Shown here piece by piece: positions 28,633-37,390 of a stretch of DNA of 64,000 nt. This DNA comes from SLRI01 sp942491185 (GTDB lineage: Bacteria; Pseudomonadota; Alphaproteobacteria; Geminicoccales; Geminicoccaceae). Position numbers and translations under genes: made by a program. Below the pieces are notes generated by a model. That model ran no database searches, had not been told where the DNA came from, and saw nothing but the letters and a program-made list of their open reading frames with translations. Position 1 is the stretch's first letter. Every line of letters starts with the position of its first letter. Location of the stretch: assembly GCA_942491185.1 (NCBI GenBank), contig CALOAB010000018.1, positions 1 through 64,000 of the forward strand, written 5' to 3'.

Positions 28633-30201
28633 TTAGGGGGAAGCAGGCACAGTCTCGATCATCATCGTGGCAGCGATCGGTCGGCGCGATTGGCTGGCGA
28701 GCGCCTGCTCGAGCGCTTCGAGGTAGGCGACCGCCGGCTCGATGCGTGGTCGAGGCTCGGCGAACAGCAACTCCTCGCTGGCCAAGGCGACGATCAGCTC
28801 GCGGCCGAAGGGCTCGGCGATCTTCAGCCAGTGGCCGTCCGCCGGATCGCCGATCCGCAGCGCCGTGGCGGGTGGATGAAGCGGCATCTCCGACTCGCCA
28901 TGGGTCAGATGCACAACCATCCCGTCGGCCGCGAAATAGTGCACGCTCAGATGGCTGGGAAAGCCCGGGGTCAGCGCGTCGACCACCAGCGGCTCGGCGG
29001 CGCGCAGCCGGTAGCTCGAACGCTTGGGCAGGAGATCGAAGAGCCGCGGTATCGACGGCGTCGTCATCCGGCCGAGGAGGTCGTAGAGCTGGCAGAAGCG
29101 GCTGGTGGCATCGACCTCGAGGGTCACGTTGTCGACATCGTCGAGCGCTGCGATCTCGGCCAGCACTGCCTGCCGATCCGCCGCCGTGGCGGTCGAGCCC
29201 GCCAGCCGGACGCCCGTGATCGACGGCTCGACCTCGAGCCGCGTGCAGGTCCGCTGCTCCATGCTGGCGAGCAGTGCGGTTAGCTGCGCCGCGATCTCGG
29301 GCGGCGGTTCCAGATCACCCAGCGGCTCGTCGGGCAGCGCCGCCAGCACCTCCTCCAGCGACGATTCGGGGGCACTCTCTGCGACCGTCGAGGGTGGCGC
29401 TTGCGGGTCCGCCGGCGGTGCCGCTTCCGCCTGCCGCTCGGCGGGTGCCGCCTCGTCCGCCCCCTCCGGCGCAACGATCGCCGGCTCGTCGCCCACAGAG
29501 AGCCAAAGGATCGCGGCCGCGGCGAGCACGACCAGCCCGACCAGGACCGGGACCAACCGGGCGGGCTTGCGGCGGCGCAACTGGCCGGCGGTAGAGGGTG
29601 GCGCCACCGCAGCTCCGGCATCGCGCGCTCCGATGTGCCCGTCCTCGTCGGACGGCGGCGCTGTGGATGCAGCTGGCGCAGGTGCTGCCGGTGGCGGTTG
29701 TGGCGGCGGTGGTGGGGCCAGCCCCTCGCTCGCGGCGATGGCCAGCTCCAGGGCGGCGGCGATATCATTGCCGGACCCGTAGCCGGTGCCGGAAGCGCTC
29801 GCGAGCAGCCGCCGGCGAACGGCGGCGATCGGCGGTGGCAGGCCGTCGCCAGGGCCGACCATCTCCCCCAACAGGCAGCCCAGGGCGTGGAAATCACTCG
29901 CCCGGTCGGGTGGCTCGCCGGCGACGAGGCGTGGCGCCAGATAGGCCGGGTCGCGCGACGCCGGCGGCAGCGGATCGGCGAGGCGAACACTGCCGCCGAC
30001 AAACAGCACGGTCAGCGGCTCGAGGCCGCCATGCGGCTTGCCCTGGGCATGCTGACGATCGAGGACACGGGCGATCCGCGCCGCAATGCGCGCCGCCTCG
30101 CGCCAGGCCAAAGGCTTGGCCTGCTCCAGCCGTGCGGCGAGCGATGGTGGCTCGGTGGACAGGGGGCCGTGCTCCGATGAGGTTGCGCGCAGGATTGGCA
30201 A
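28633..30201 (-). CDS. Membrane-anchored pseudokinase with C-terminal DUF4384-like domain
   Basis: 522 residues. Residues 35-155 resemble only the C-lobe of a Ser/Thr kinase. The HRD loop is HAQGKPHGGLEP with no catalytic Asp, DFG is replaced by RLADP, the APE region is PAYLAPRL, and helix F is ASDFHALGCLLGEMV. No N-lobe, glycine loop or VAIK Lys is seen, so it cannot be an active kinase. A Pro-rich linker leads to one transmembrane helix at about 215-236 (LVPVLVGLVVLAAAAILWL). The extracytoplasmic part has a Cys-containing BON-like repeat and a DUF4384-like end (SHLSVHYFAADGMVVHL, FGRELIVALAS). Role unknown; an envelope scaffold or sensor is a guess. Confidence 0.75.
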   Translation of the reverse strand: MPILRATSSEHGPLSTEPPSLAARLEQAKPLAWREAARIAARIARVLDRQHAQGKPHGGLEPLTVLFVGGSVRLADPLPPASRDPAYLAPRLVAGEPPDRASDFHALGCLLGEMVGPGDGLPPPIAAVRRRLLASASGTGYGSGNDIAAALELAIAASEGLAPPPPPQPPPAAPAPAASTAPPSDEDGHIGARDAGAAVAPPSTAGQLRRRKPARLVPVLVGLVVLAAAAILWLSVGDEPAIVAPEGADEAAPAERQAEAAPPADPQAPPSTVAESAPESSLEEVLAALPDEPLGDLEPPPEIAAQLTALLASMEQRTCTRLEVEPSITGVRLAGSTATAADRQAVLAEIAALDDVDNVTLEVDATSRFCQLYDLLGRMTTPSIPRLFDLLPKRSSYRLRAAEPLVVDALTPGFPSHLSVHYFAADGMVVHLTHGESEMPLHPPATALRIGDPADGHWLKIAEPFGRELIVALASEELLFAEPRPRIEPAVAYLEALEQALASQSRRPIAATMMIETVPASP

Positions 30202-30246
30202 GTCGAGCCTGCAAGAACCGACAGCGCTTGTCGAGAGGGTCGAGGG

Positions 30247-31023
30247 TCAGTCGAACAGCCGTCTGCTCAAACGGTAATGTGCCAGCCAGAATGCGGTAAT
30301 GGCGAGGGCCGCCGGATAGATCAGATGCACCGCCAGCGGCACCAGCGCCAGGGGCTCACCGATGGTGAGTGGGCGGATGACGGCGATGAGATGGGTCATC
30401 GGCAACAGCCAGGCCAGGGTCTCGATCGCCGGGGGAAAGCGGTCCACCGCGAAGAAGGTGCCCGAGAAGATGAACATCGGCGTCACCCAGAAGGTGAAGA
30501 AATAGGAGAAGAACTCCCAGCTCTTGGCATGCGCCGTGCCGCACAGCCCGAATGCCGCAAAGCCGAGGCTGGCGAGCGCCAGCACCGGCAGCGCCAGGAG
30601 ACCGCCAATGAGGCTGGGCACGCCGCCCCAGAGCGTCCCCACCAGGAGCACGCAGAACCCGGCGAAGACGGCTTTGATCGCGGCCCAGATGAGCTCGCCG
30701 GCGAGCAGCTCGACCAGGCGGACAGGCGTCGCCAGCGTGGCGTCCCAGGAGCGTTGCAAGCTGAAACGGGCAAAGGCGCCGATCGACGTCTCGAAGCTGG
30801 CGGCGAACATCGCCGAATAGGCCATCATCCCGGGAACGATGAAGGTCAGGTAGTCGACACCGTCCATCTCGCCGACAAACGCGCCGAGCCCGAAGCCGAA
30901 GGCGAAGAGAAAGAGCAGCGGGTTGCCGACATTGCTGGCGAGCGAGGGCCACATCTGCTGGCGCCAGGTCAGCAGGTTGCGCAGCACGACGGCGCCGGTG
31001 TAGCGGTTGACGAGAAAGCGCAT
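30247..31023 (-). CDS. ABC-2 type transporter permease (NodJ-like)
   Basis: 258 residues with about six hydrophobic helices and the ABC-2 permease pattern: VNRYTGAVVLRNLLTWRQQM, PGMMAYSAMFAASFE, TPMFIFSGTFFAVDRFP, LPMTHLIAVIRPL. It pairs with the ATPase encoded just upstream; start and stop share one base (TGATG). Such pairs export polysaccharides, lipo-oligosaccharides or drugs; the substrate is not evident. Confidence 0.9.
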   Translation of the reverse strand: MRFLVNRYTGAVVLRNLLTWRQQMWPSLASNVGNPLLFLFAFGFGLGAFVGEMDGVDYLTFIVPGMMAYSAMFAASFETSIGAFARFSLQRSWDATLATPVRLVELLAGELIWAAIKAVFAGFCVLLVGTLWGGVPSLIGGLLALPVLALASLGFAAFGLCGTAHAKSWEFFSYFFTFWVTPMFIFSGTFFAVDRFPPAIETLAWLLPMTHLIAVIRPLTIGEPLALVPLAVHLIYPAALAITAFWLAHYRLSRRLFD

Positions 31024-31937
31024 CAGGCCTCGCGCAGCTGCCGGCCGGTCAGCCGGAGAAAGACGTCCTCGAGATTGGCGGGTCGATGGGTGAAGCTGGT
31101 TTCCGCCGGCAGCTTGGCGAGCAAGGCGTCGACATCGGCCACATAGACCAGCACGGCGTTGCCCAGGTCCTCGCTCGGCCAGGTCGCCAGATCGAGGCTC
31201 GCCGGCAGCGGCTTCGCGATCTCGATGACATGCCCCTTGACGTGCCGTGCGACGAGCCCTGCCGGCGAATCCTCGTCCAGCACGCGGCCGCTGTCGACGA
31301 CGATGATGCGATCACACAGCCGCTCGGCCTCGTCCATGTAGTGCGTGGTCAAGAGGAGCGTCTTGCCGGCGGCGGCCAGCGTCTGCAGCTGGCGCCAGAT
31401 CAGCACGCGGGCTTGCGGGTCGAGGCCGGTGGTCGGCTCGTCGAGGATGACGAGGTCGGGGTCGTTGATCAGTGCCCGAGCGATCACCAGGCGTCGCTTC
31501 ATGCCGCCCGAAAGCTCGTTCACGCGGGCCTCGGCCTTGCCCTCGAGCTGCATGAAGGCGAGGAGCTCCTCGACCCGGACGGCGATCCGCTCGGGCGCCA
31601 TGCCGTAGTAGCGGCCGTAGAGCTCGAGGTTGCGGCGGACCGGCAGCTCCGGGTCGAGCGTGTTCTCCTGCGGCACCAGGCCGATGCGTGCCCGGGACGC
31701 CCGATCGAGAAGGGCTGCCGGCCGGCCGAAGACCCGAATGCTGCCGCCCGTCGGCCGGGTCAGCCCCATGATCATGCGCATCGTCGTCGTCTTGCCGGCC
31801 CCGTTCGGCCCCAAGAGCCCGATGCAGCTGCCAGCACCGATGGCGAAGCTGATGCCGTTCACCGCAGGGACGGCGCCGAAGCTCTTCTCGAGATCGGCGG
31901 CCTCGATGATGGGTCCAAGATCGTTCGCGTTGGCCAT
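31023..31937 (-). CDS. ABC exporter ATP-binding protein (NodI-like)
   Basis: 304 residues. Walker A GPNGAGKTT, Q-loop VPQENTLD, signature LSGGMKRR, Walker B LVILDEPTTGLDPQAR and His switch LTTHYMDEAERLCD; the DLEE/GLDPQAR style is of the NodI/CcmA-drug export group. The C-terminal regulatory part extends past residue 230. First gene of a two-gene unit with the permease. Confidence 0.93.
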   Translation of the reverse strand: MANANDLGPIIEAADLEKSFGAVPAVNGISFAIGAGSCIGLLGPNGAGKTTTMRMIMGLTRPTGGSIRVFGRPAALLDRASRARIGLVPQENTLDPELPVRRNLELYGRYYGMAPERIAVRVEELLAFMQLEGKAEARVNELSGGMKRRLVIARALINDPDLVILDEPTTGLDPQARVLIWRQLQTLAAAGKTLLLTTHYMDEAERLCDRIIVVDSGRVLDEDSPAGLVARHVKGHVIEIAKPLPASLDLATWPSEDLGNAVLVYVADVDALLAKLPAETSFTHRPANLEDVFLRLTGRQLREA

Positions 31938-32083
31938 GACGCCGGGCTAGCACGCGCAAGAGGACCGCAAAAGCGGCGATTCATTGTTGGCGATTTGTGA
32001 CACTGATAACAATTCGACGCCGCATGGGACGCCGCGAGAGCTTTGCCGACCGCTTCAGCTTGCAATTGCGGGTCGTAAACGCG

Positions 32084-32386
32084 ATGTTAGAGTTTAGTCG
32101 AGTCGAGGAGCGCTTGGCGGTTCTTCTGCGGATACACGGACGGGTGCAAGGTGTCGGATACCGCGCCTGGCTCGCTCGTGAGGCGGTTACCCTGCAGGTC
32201 GATGGCTGGGTTCGCAACCGCGCCGATGGTACCGTCGAGGCGTTGCTCAGCGGTGACGCGGCGGCCGTTGACGAGGTGGTGCTTCGTTGCAAGGCCGGGC
32301 CGGCTCTGGCGAGGGTCGATCGGGTCGAGAGAGCAGCGACCAGTCAGACCGCGCCGATCGGTTTTGCGCAGCGAGCGACCTTTTGA
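32084..32386 (+). CDS. acyP: Acylphosphatase
   Basis: Small enzyme hydrolysing acyl phosphates. 100 residues from ATG 32084. It has the signature RIHGRVQGVGYRAWL with catalytic Arg27, and GWVRNRADGTVEALLSG with catalytic Asn45. An upstream extension to 31997 is open but lacks family sequence. It stands alone, divergent from the ABC exporter. Confidence 0.93.
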   Translation: MLEFSRVEERLAVLLRIHGRVQGVGYRAWLAREAVTLQVDGWVRNRADGTVEALLSGDAAAVDEVVLRCKAGPALARVDRVERAATSQTAPIGFAQRATF

Positions 32387-32454
32387 CCGGAACCGCCTGG
32401 GTGGCTGGTGATTTTCGTAGCGATGGCGTTGGGCCTTGCTTTGGAGAAGTGAAC

Positions 32455-33165
32455 GTGGGTCAGGTTTCTTTTGTCTCGATGGCCGGTGGCATTCGCCAGG
32501 GGATATCGCGTCGCGGCTTCGGGCTGACATGCCTTGCCGGCGCGGGCTGCCTGGCAATGCCTCGTCTCGGCTTGGCCGGCACGCCGCCGGCCGACCGCCA
32601 CTTCGCCATCTACCGGGACGGCAAGGAGATTGGCCACCACGTCGTCAGGTTCACCCCGACCGACGGTGGGTTCAAGGCCGAGACCGAGGTCGAGGTTGCG
32701 GTCAAGATCGCCTTCATCACCGCTTTCCGCTTCAAGCAGAACGCGGCCGATGTCTGGACGGACGGACAGCTGGTCGAGAGCCGGGTCGACACCGACGACA
32801 ATGGTGAGGTCAGCCAGACGTTCCTCCGTTCGGAGGGTGGCAAGCTCAATGTCGAGGGCGGTGTCGCGGATCGCCAATTGCTCGTGCCGCTCGGCACCAT
32901 GACGGACCTCGCCTTCTGGAACATCGATATCGTCCGCCAGCGGTCGCTGGTCGACCTGCAGAAGGCGCTGCTGACGGACGTCGCGGCCGAAAGCCTGGGC
33001 ACCGAGACCATCGAAGCCCAAGGCCGCCGGATCGAGGCGCAGAAGTTCAAGTTCGCCGCCAAGACCGGCCGCAATGGCGACATCTGGTTCGACGCCGACG
33101 GCAACTGGGTCAAGGGTCTGCTCACGACCCGCGGCGAAACTCTCGATTACCGCTTGCTCGGCTAA
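32455..33165 (+). CDS. Exported DUF6134-type protein with Tat signal
   Basis: About 236 residues. GTG 32455 is preceded by GGAG at 8 bases (ATG 32479 also possible). A twin-arginine type signal (ISRRGFGLTCLAGAGCLAMP) ends at a GLAG site. The mature part is beta-rich: FAIYRDGKEIGHHVVRF, FKAETEVEVAVKIAFI, then GDIWFDADGNWVKGL near the end, as in DUF6134 proteins of alphaproteobacteria. Molecular function is unknown. Confidence 0.75.
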   Translation: MGQVSFVSMAGGIRQGISRRGFGLTCLAGAGCLAMPRLGLAGTPPADRHFAIYRDGKEIGHHVVRFTPTDGGFKAETEVEVAVKIAFITAFRFKQNAADVWTDGQLVESRVDTDDNGEVSQTFLRSEGGKLNVEGGVADRQLLVPLGTMTDLAFWNIDIVRQRSLVDLQKALLTDVAAESLGTETIEAQGRRIEAQKFKFAAKTGRNGDIWFDADGNWVKGLLTTRGETLDYRLLG

Positions 33166-33281
33166 CAGGCTGCCTCGGTCGTCGTCGGCCCTGGTCCAGG
33201 GCGTTCTTGACGCGTCGAACGTGTGATCAAGCGCGGTCGTCTTGGCGGCATCGGGGCTTTCGCAACCGATGCTGTGGCCCG

Positions 33282-33920
33282 CTAGCTCTGACCGGCCTTG
33301 CGACGCTCCTGGAACGTATCGACCGTCATCGTCGGCAGGTCGAAATAGTCGCGCGTTCGGGCGTAACCATGCCCGCCCATGCGACCCACGGCGTCCAGCC
33401 CGGCCGGGTCGATGTAAAACCGCTCGGCATCGACGATGTCCTCGCGGATGTGTGCTGCGACCACCAGCCCGAGCACGATCTCGCGCGACTTGCCGACGGC
33501 GATCGTGGTGTGCCGCCGGCACTCGAACGAGACCGGCGCCTCGGCGATGCGTGGACAGCCGACCAATTCTCCTGGCACCGCCGTGAGCCCAGCCATCGCC
33601 AGCTCGTCCACCTCGGGCGGGAAGGCCGTCGCGGTCACGTTCATCGCGTCGATATTGTGGTCGTCGACGATATTGACCGTGAACTCCTCGGTGGTGCGGA
33701 TATTCCAGCCGGTGTCCTTGAAGCTGGTCGAGGCCTTGTTCTCGATGCCGAGGCAGAGGATCGGCGGGTCTGAGGAGACACAATTGAAGAAGCTGTAGGG
33801 CGCGGCGTTGACGACGCCCTCGAGGCTGCGGGTGGTCACCCAGGCGATCGGCCGCGGCACGACGGCACCGATCAGCAGCTTGTAGCAGGACCGCGGGTCG
33901 AGCGTCGTGAAGTCGAACAT
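33282..33920 (-). CDS. Flavin reductase family protein (FMN-binding)
   Basis: 212 residues from ATG 33920 (a TTG overlapping the GntR stop is possible). Pattern of DIM6/NTAB flavin reductases: LLIGAVVPRPIAWVTTRS, AAPYSFFNCVSSDPPILCL, FTVNIVDDHN, HTTIAVGKSREIVLG. Members bind FMN and often supply reduced flavin to a monooxygenase, but no monooxygenase is seen nearby. Downstream of, and probably cotranscribed with, the GntR gene, divergent from the first peptide-type importer. Confidence 0.88.
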   Translation of the reverse strand: MFDFTTLDPRSCYKLLIGAVVPRPIAWVTTRSLEGVVNAAPYSFFNCVSSDPPILCLGIENKASTSFKDTGWNIRTTEEFTVNIVDDHNIDAMNVTATAFPPEVDELAMAGLTAVPGELVGCPRIAEAPVSFECRRHTTIAVGKSREIVLGLVVAAHIREDIVDAERFYIDPAGLDAVGRMGGHGYARTRDYFDLPTMTVDTFQERRKAGQS

Positions 33921-33928
33921 CCGATGGG

Positions 33929-34624
33929 TCAAACCCCGGCCTCCTTGCCGTAATGGGCGAGCACGGTCTCGAGGTCCGGCGTCGCGTCGACGGTGGGCCG
34001 CGCCCGCTCCTCGACCGCGCCCAGATGATGCGACATCACCGCCATGGCCGCCTGCTCGTCGCCGGAACGAACCGCCTCGATGATCCGGCGATGCTCGTCG
34101 ACGGCGCAGTCGGAGGAGTGCGAGCGCCCGTAAATGGCCAAAATGAGCGAGCAGCGTGAGACGATCTCGGCGACGTAGCGGGCGAGAATGGCATTGCCCG
34201 CCAGCTCCGCCAGCAGGATGTGGAACTCACCGGCAAGCCGCACCGAGCCCGGTCCGTCCTTGTTCTTCAGCTGCGCCTCGCGGGCGACATGGGTGCCGAG
34301 CGCGTCGAGACCGAGCATCGAGACCCGCTCGACCAGCCGGCGGATCACCTCCCGCTCCAGGCAGTGCCGCACCTCGAAGATCTGCCGCGCCTCCTCGAAG
34401 GATGGCGTCGCGACGAAGGCGCCGCGATTGGGCTTGGTCTCCACCAACCCTTCGCTCTGCAGGCGGACCAGGGCGCTGCGCACGATCGTCCGGCTGACAC
34501 CGAACTGCTCGCCGATCGTGTCCTCCGGCAGGCGCGTGCCGGGCAGCAGCGACTGCTCGATGATCGCCTTGCGCAGCAATCGATAGACAACCGCGCCGCG
34601 CGGCTCAGTCTCCGCTTCCGTCAA
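33929..34624 (-). CDS. GntR-family regulator, FCD type
   Basis: 231 residues. I chose TTG 34624 because GGGGAG lies 8 bases upstream; a TTG at 34660 is open but lacks a site and would run into the operators. The winged helix reads TIGEQFGVSRTIVRSALVRL, SEGLVETKPNRGAFVA. The FCD ligand domain carries the metal-site residues (EFHILLAELAGN, DEHRRIIEAV, SHHLGAVEE). It sits divergent from a Dpp-type importer/amidohydrolase operon with three operator-like repeats between, so it probably controls that operon and itself. Confidence 0.9.
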   Translation of the reverse strand: MTEAETEPRGAVVYRLLRKAIIEQSLLPGTRLPEDTIGEQFGVSRTIVRSALVRLQSEGLVETKPNRGAFVATPSFEEARQIFEVRHCLEREVIRRLVERVSMLGLDALGTHVAREAQLKNKDGPGSVRLAGEFHILLAELAGNAILARYVAEIVSRCSLILAIYGRSHSSDCAVDEHRRIIEAVRSGDEQAAMAVMSHHLGAVEERARPTVDATPDLETVLAHYGKEAGV

Positions 34625-34660
34625 CCGAAGCTCCCCATTCGAAGAATTACCTCTTGCCAA

Positions 34661-34715
34661 TCGGATACGATTTGGTCAAGTTTCGTATACGATCTTGATC
34701 ACGGATCGCATACAA
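34661..34715. promoter_or_regulatory. Three operator-like repeats (TCGNATACRA)
   Basis: TCGGATACGA at 34661-34670, the perfect palindrome TCGTATACGA at 34683-34692, and TCGCATACAA at 34706-34715. Starts are 22 and 23 bases apart, about two helical turns, placing all on one face. FCD-type GntR proteins commonly bind such GTATAC-centred palindromes. They lie between the divergent GntR gene and the importer gene. Confidence 0.75.
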
Positions 34716-34737
34716 TCATCCAGACGAGGTATCGCCC

Positions 34738-36306
34738 ATGGTTGGTCCGCGCTCGATCCTCTTGGCCGGCACGGCTGCTCTGCTGCTTACCGGCACGGCC
34801 GAAGCCGAGGTGCTCAAATGGGGGGCCAACCGGGATATCGGCTCGCTCGATCCGTATTCCTATGGCGACAGCTTCACCATCAATGTCCTCAATCACGTCT
34901 ATGAGGGCCTCGTTCGCTACGATCTCGATCTCAAGATCGAGCCGGCGCTCGCGACCTCTTGGGAAATCCTCGACGACCAGGTCACCTGGCGCTTCACCTT
35001 GCGCGACGACGTGACCTTCCACAATGGTAACCCGTTCACCGCCGAGGATGTCGTGGCATCCCTGGAGCGGGTGAGCCACGAGACCTCGCCGCTCAAGGGC
35101 AACCTGCCGGCCTATGTCAGCTCGGCCGTCGTCGACGAGCACACCGTCGACATCACGCTCAACGGCACCTACCCGTTGCTGCTCAACGACCTCACCAACA
35201 TCCACATCTTCGACGCCGAGTGGCTGGTCGAGAACGGCGCCGAGCTGCCGACCGACATCGGCGCCAATGTCGAGGGCTTCGCCACCTACAACGCCAACGG
35301 CACCGGGCCCTTCATCGTCGAGAGCCGGCAGCCCGACGCGCGCACCGTCTTCGTGGTCAATCCCGATTGGTGGGACGAGCCGCAGCACAACCTGACCGGC
35401 TTCGAGCTCTTGCCGGTCAACTCGCCGGCGACCCGCGTCGCCGCACTCCTCTCGGGCGAGATCAGCTTCACCAACGACGCGCCGGTCCAGGACCTGCCGC
35501 GGCTCGAGGCAGCGCCCAATGTCGAGGTGCTGGAAGGCGTCGACCTGCGCACCGTGATGATCGGCTTCAGCTTCCGCGACACGCTGGTCGACGGCAGCCC
35601 GAACCCGTTTCAGGACCTGAAGGTCCGCCAGGCGCTCTACCAGGCGATCGATATCGACCAGCTGCAGGCCCGCGTCATGCGCGGCAAGTCGCGCAATGCC
35701 GGCACCGTCGTCGCACCGCCGATCCCGGGCTATGTCGAGGCGCAGGACGAGCGCCTGCCCTACGATCCGGAAGCCGCCAAGGCGCTGCTCGCCGAGGCCG
35801 GCTACGGTGACGGCTTCAGCTTCGGCTTCAACTGCCTCTCCGACGGTCTCGTCAACGAGGAGCAGTTCTGCCAGGCGATCGCCTCGATGTGGAGCCGGAT
35901 CGGCCTCGATCCCGAGCTCGACGTGGCCCCGCGTGCGGTGCAGACGCCAAAGCGCACCAACGGCGAGACCGACGTCTACACGCTGGGCTGGGCGACCCTG
36001 CCGATGCTCGACTCCTACAGCCCGCTCCTGCAGATCTTCCACACCAAGGAAGGCAATTCCGGCGTCTTCAACTGGGGCGACTGGTCCTATCCCGACCTCG
36101 ACGCCCTGGTCCAGGAGGCAGGACAAGAGCTCGACCTCGAGCGGCGCTTGGAGCTGCAGGGCGACGCGCTGCAGATCGTCAGGGACGAGATCATCATGGC
36201 ACCGCTGCACCAGCAGCCGATGGCCTGGGCGGTGACCGAGGGTGTCGAGGCGATGCCGCTCTTCCCCGACAACAAGCCGCGCCTCTGGTTCGCCAAGATG
36301 AAGTAG
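34738..36306 (+). CDS. Peptide/nickel-type ABC substrate-binding protein (SBP family 5)
   Basis: 522 residues with a signal peptide (SILLAGTAALLLTGTAEA). The mature protein has the family 5 pattern: IGSLDPYSYGDSFTINVLNH, VTWRFTLRDDVTFHNGNPF, GTGPFIVE, VRQALYQAIDIDQL, YDPEAAKALLAEAGY, and the C-terminal APLHQQP region. It captures ligand in the periplasm for the permeases downstream. First gene of an operon running to 42857. Family 5 proteins bind peptides but also many other small solutes; the embedded amidohydrolases suggest a nitrogen compound. Confidence 0.93.
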   Translation: MVGPRSILLAGTAALLLTGTAEAEVLKWGANRDIGSLDPYSYGDSFTINVLNHVYEGLVRYDLDLKIEPALATSWEILDDQVTWRFTLRDDVTFHNGNPFTAEDVVASLERVSHETSPLKGNLPAYVSSAVVDEHTVDITLNGTYPLLLNDLTNIHIFDAEWLVENGAELPTDIGANVEGFATYNANGTGPFIVESRQPDARTVFVVNPDWWDEPQHNLTGFELLPVNSPATRVAALLSGEISFTNDAPVQDLPRLEAAPNVEVLEGVDLRTVMIGFSFRDTLVDGSPNPFQDLKVRQALYQAIDIDQLQARVMRGKSRNAGTVVAPPIPGYVEAQDERLPYDPEAAKALLAEAGYGDGFSFGFNCLSDGLVNEEQFCQAIASMWSRIGLDPELDVAPRAVQTPKRTNGETDVYTLGWATLPMLDSYSPLLQIFHTKEGNSGVFNWGDWSYPDLDALVQEAGQELDLERRLELQGDALQIVRDEIIMAPLHQQPMAWAVTEGVEAMPLFPDNKPRLWFAKMK

Positions 36307-36333
36307 GCCGCCGCCCGACCGCGATGCGCTACC

Positions 36334-36367
36334 CCGGCCCTGGCCTCGACAGTCGAGACAGGGCCGG
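36334..36367 (+). terminator. Hairpin between binding protein and permease genes
   Basis: Outer stem CCGGCCCTG/CAGGGCCGG and inner stem CTCGAC/GTCGAG with a one-base loop, followed by TTT only. Likely an mRNA-stabilising or partially terminating hairpin that would keep binding protein above permease levels. Confidence 0.65.
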
Positions 36368-36397
36368 TTTCCCGCCCAGCAGAGGTGTATCGGGCCC

Positions 36398-37390
36398 ATG
36401 CTCGCTCTCTTGATCAAGAGGATCGCCAACGCGGCCCTGGTCATGCTGGCCGTGGCCTTTCTCGCCTTCGTCATCTTCCGGTTCTTCGGCGATCCGGTGG
36501 AGATGATGGTCAACGAGCAGGCGACCCAGGCCGATCGCGCCGAATTGCGCGAGCGTCTCGGGCTCAATGACGGCCTGATCGTCCAGTATGTGCGCTTCGT
36601 CACCAACGCCGTGCAGGGCGATTTCGGCATCTCGTATCGCAACCAGCAGGACGTGATGGTGCTCATCGGCGAGCGCCTGCCGGCCACCCTCGAGCTGGTG
36701 ATCGTCGCCACCATCCTCTCGCTGGTCATCGGCATCCCGCTCGGCGTCATCACCGCGATCCGCCGCGACAGCCGGCTCGCCGACGCGCTGCAGCTGGGCT
36801 CGATCGTCGGCGTCTCCCTGCCGAGCTTCGTCGTCGGCATCCTTCTTATCTTGGTCTTCTCGGTGAACCTCGGCTGGCTGCCCGCCTTCGGCCGCGGCGA
36901 GACGGTGCAGATCGGCTGGTGGAGCACCGGCCTCTTGACCCCGAGCGGCCGGGCGGCGCTGGTGCTGCCCTCTATCTCGCTCTCGCTCTTTCAGATCACG
37001 CTGGTGATGCGGCTGGTCCGCGCCGAGATGCTGGAGACGCTCAGGACCGACTTCATCAAGTTCTCGCGCGGCCGCGGCCTGCCGCTCCGGATCGTCCATT
37101 GGCGCCACGCGCTGCGCAACTGCCTGATGCCGGTGATCACGCTCACCGGCATGCAGATCGGCAACCTGATCGCCTTCGCGCTGGTGACCGAGACCGTCTT
37201 TCAGTGGCCCGGCATGGGACTGCTCTTCATCCAGGCGGTGACCTTCGTCGATATCCCGGTGATGGCCGCCTACCTGATGCTCGTCTCCTTCATCTTCGTC
37301 GTGCTCAACACCATCGTCGATCTGACCTATGCCGTCGTCGATCCGCGCCTGCGCGACAATGCCGTTCGCGGTGGCAGCGATGGCCGTTAG
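36398..37390 (+). CDS. Peptide-type ABC permease (DppB-like)
   Basis: 330 residues, six transmembrane helices. N-terminal helix (VMLAVAFLAFVIFRFF), the periplasmic loop with RERLGLNDGLIVQYVRF, FGISYRNQQDV, and the cytoplasmic EAA-like loop RGRGLPLRIVHWRHALRN. It forms the translocation pore with the next gene product, with which it overlaps by 11 bases. Confidence 0.93.
   Translation: MLALLIKRIANAALVMLAVAFLAFVIFRFFGDPVEMMVNEQATQADRAELRERLGLNDGLIVQYVRFVTNAVQGDFGISYRNQQDVMVLIGERLPATLELVIVATILSLVIGIPLGVITAIRRDSRLADALQLGSIVGVSLPSFVVGILLILVFSVNLGWLPAFGRGETVQIGWWSTGLLTPSGRAALVLPSISLSLFQITLVMRLVRAEMLETLRTDFIKFSRGRGLPLRIVHWRHALRNCLMPVITLTGMQIGNLIAFALVTETVFQWPGMGLLFIQAVTFVDIPVMAAYLMLVSFIFVVLNTIVDLTYAVVDPRLRDNAVRGGSDGR

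Noticed and set aside
34625..34660. Longer GntR start at TTG 34660
   Set aside because: No Shine-Dalgarno sequence; the TTG at 34624 has GGGGAG 8 bases upstream and leaves the repeated operators in the intergenic region.
34699..36927. A 742-codon minus-strand frame
   Set aside because: Covers the binding-protein and permease genes in antisense; no recognisable protein features.
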